DNA of 64,000 nucleotides from Micromonospora sp. WMMD1082. Lineage in GTDB: Bacteria; Actinomycetota; Actinomycetes; Mycobacteriales; Micromonosporaceae. The stretch is taken from NCBI RefSeq assembly GCF_029626175.1, contig NZ_JARUBM010000002.1:4109001-4173000 (forward strand), read 5' to 3'. The notes under the pieces are model-generated. The model was not told where the DNA came from. It did no database searches and worked only from the letters and a program-made list of their open reading frames with translations. Shown piece by piece: positions 62,960 through 64,000 of this stretch; position 1 is the first letter of the stretch, and each line of letters starts with the position of its first letter. A program made the translations under genes and the position numbers.

Positions 62960-64000
62960 ATGGCGGAGCACCTGACCGTGGGACGGGTGGCCGAGTTGGC
63001 CGGGGTAACCGTTCGCACGCTGCACCACTATGACGAGATCGGCCTCCTGCGGCCGTCCACGCGGACCGCAGCTGGGCACCGGGCCTACTCCGCGGGCGAT
63101 CTGGAGCGCCTGCGGGAGGTGCTCGCCTACCGGCGGCTGGGTTTCGGACTGCGCGAGATCACGGCTCTCGTTGACGACCCGACCATCGACGCGGTCGCAC
63201 ATCTGCACCGGCTGCGCGGTCTGCTGTCGGAACAGCGCGACCGAACTGCAGCCATGGTGACGGCGATAGACAGGGAACTTCAGGCGCGGGCGATGGGGAT
63301 CAGGATGACACCGGAGGAACAACTGACAATGTTCGGCGCGCAGTTGTACGAATCCATCGGATCCGCGTACCCGGCGACGCGGCGCACCGAGCTGCGGATC
63401 GCCGCGCGCGTCTGGGATGCCCTCGGCGACGCACGGACCGTACTGAACGTCGGGGCCGGCACCGGCTCCTACGAACCACCCGACCGTGATGTCACGGCGG
63501 TAGAACCGTCGGCGGTCATGCGGGCACAGCGTCCCGCAGGCGCGGCGCCGTGCGTGGCCGCCGCCGCGGAGAACCTGCCGTTCGAGGACCAGTCCTTCGA
63601 CGCCGCGATGGCCTTCAGCACCGTCCATCACTGGCACGATCCGATCGCCGGGCTGCGCGAGATGCGGCGTGTGGCCCGCCGCGTGGTGGTGTTCACCCAC
63701 GATGCCAGTGTCACTGGCTGGCGTCACCGGTTCTGGCTAACCCGCGACTACCTGCCCGAGGTCTCCGGTCTGGTAACCGACCGCCCCTCGGTGGACCGGC
63801 TGGCCCACGCGATCGGAGCCCGCATGGAGCCGGTGCTCATCCCGTCGGACTGCGCTGACGGCTTCTTCGAGGCGTACTGGCGCCGACCCGAGGCGTACCT
63901 GGACGATCATGTGCGCCGCGCGGTATCGGTCTGGACCAGAGTCGGGCCGCAGGCCGAGCAACGGGCAGTAGACAAACTCCGCGAAGACCTTTCCTCCGGC
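62960..64000 (+). CDS. MerR-type regulator fused to a SAM methyltransferase, C-terminus cut by window edge
   Basis: One uninterrupted frame from ATG 62960 to the end of the window (347 codons). Residues 1-110 are a MerR domain (G-R-V-A-E-L-A-G-V-T-V-R-T-L-H-H-Y-D-E-I-G-L, then R-A-Y-S-A-G-D-L-E-R-L and a coiled-coil), ending in M-G-I-R-M-T-P-E-E-Q where TipAL-type proteins lead into their ligand domain. From about residue 150 a class I methyltransferase follows (N-V-G-A-G-T-G-S-Y, A-V-E-P-S, F-E-D-Q-S-F-D-A-A, H-H-W-H-D-P). The unusual combination suggests a regulator controlled by, or acting through, methyltransferase substrate binding. Confidence 0.8.
   Translation, partial: MAEHLTVGRVAELAGVTVRTLHHYDEIGLLRPSTRTAAGHRAYSAGDLERLREVLAYRRLGFGLREITALVDDPTIDAVAHLHRLRGLLSEQRDRTAAMVTAIDRELQARAMGIRMTPEEQLTMFGAQLYESIGSAYPATRRTELRIAARVWDALGDARTVLNVGAGTGSYEPPDRDVTAVEPSAVMRAQRPAGAAPCVAAAAENLPFEDQSFDAAMAFSTVHHWHDPIAGLREMRRVARRVVVFTHDASVTGWRHRFWLTRDYLPEVSGLVTDRPSVDRLAHAIGARMEPVLIPSDCADGFFEAYWRRPEAYLDDHVRRAVSVWTRVGPQAEQRAVDKLREDLSSG

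Overview
The window is high-GC actinobacterial chromosome and most resembles the family Micromonosporaceae, probably a Micromonospora relative (inference). Pointers are a complete four-gene conservon, a DUF397 gene, an F420/deazaflavin-type nitroreductase, a DUF574-type methyltransferase, many GTG starts and GC-rich hairpin terminators. No rRNA, tRNA, CRISPR array, prophage or insertion sequence was seen. Most of it reads as ordinary core and sugar-metabolism chromosome; 48.9-49.9 kb is the most disturbed part.

Layout. 0-0.9 kb: two minus-strand genes, one cut by the window edge. 1.2-5.3 kb: conservon (sensor kinase, roadblock protein, DUF742 protein, GTPase) with overlapping genes. 5.3-11.8 kb: a beta-propeller lactonase, a VWA surface protein, a polyprenyl-phosphate sugar transferase, and a divergent SpoIIE-type phosphatase / MarR pair. 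11.8-17.3 kb: xylose locus (ROK repressor, xylA, xylB, MFS transporter) with a near-consensus promoter and an operator over its start site. 17.3-23.7 kb: alpha-glucoside uptake and hydrolysis (binding protein, two permeases, LacI regulator, GH13 enzyme) with a LacI-type operator. 23.8-28.8 kb: cell-wall peptidase, TspO, small membrane protein, phosphoesterase, a BON-protein/nucleotidyltransferase pair, a thymidylate-kinase-like protein and an SDR. 28.9-34.3 kb: RpiR-type regulator with murQ (MurNAc recycling), a group-2 sigma factor, an NlpC/P60 hydrolase and a DUF6232-like protein. 34.4-38.9 kb: small conserved proteins, then DAHP synthase behind a leader that looks like a ribosome-mediated attenuator. 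38.9-48.9 kb: Tat-exported PhoX-like protein, paired M16 peptidases, asd, CBS protein, SCP2-like protein, glycogen-debranching-type enzyme, acyltransferase.

48.9-64 kb: a decayed XRE/DUF5753 gene beside DUF397; a two-component operon in which a true histidine kinase is translationally coupled to a kinase-like membrane protein lacking the phospho-accepting histidine; a secreted sugar dehydrogenase with a carbohydrate-binding module; then methyltransferase, GNAT, TetR, hydrolase, MDR reductase, HxlR, and a MerR-methyltransferase fusion that leaves the window.

The observations most worth a second look are the predicted aromatic-amino-acid attenuator of DAHP synthase (a leader peptide with Tyr-Arg-Trp-Phe just before switching stems), the kinase/pseudokinase/LuxR triad, the MerR-methyltransferase fusion, and a recurring class of palindromes bounded by GATC at gene ends. 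All function calls rest on motif recognition by eye; no database search was run.
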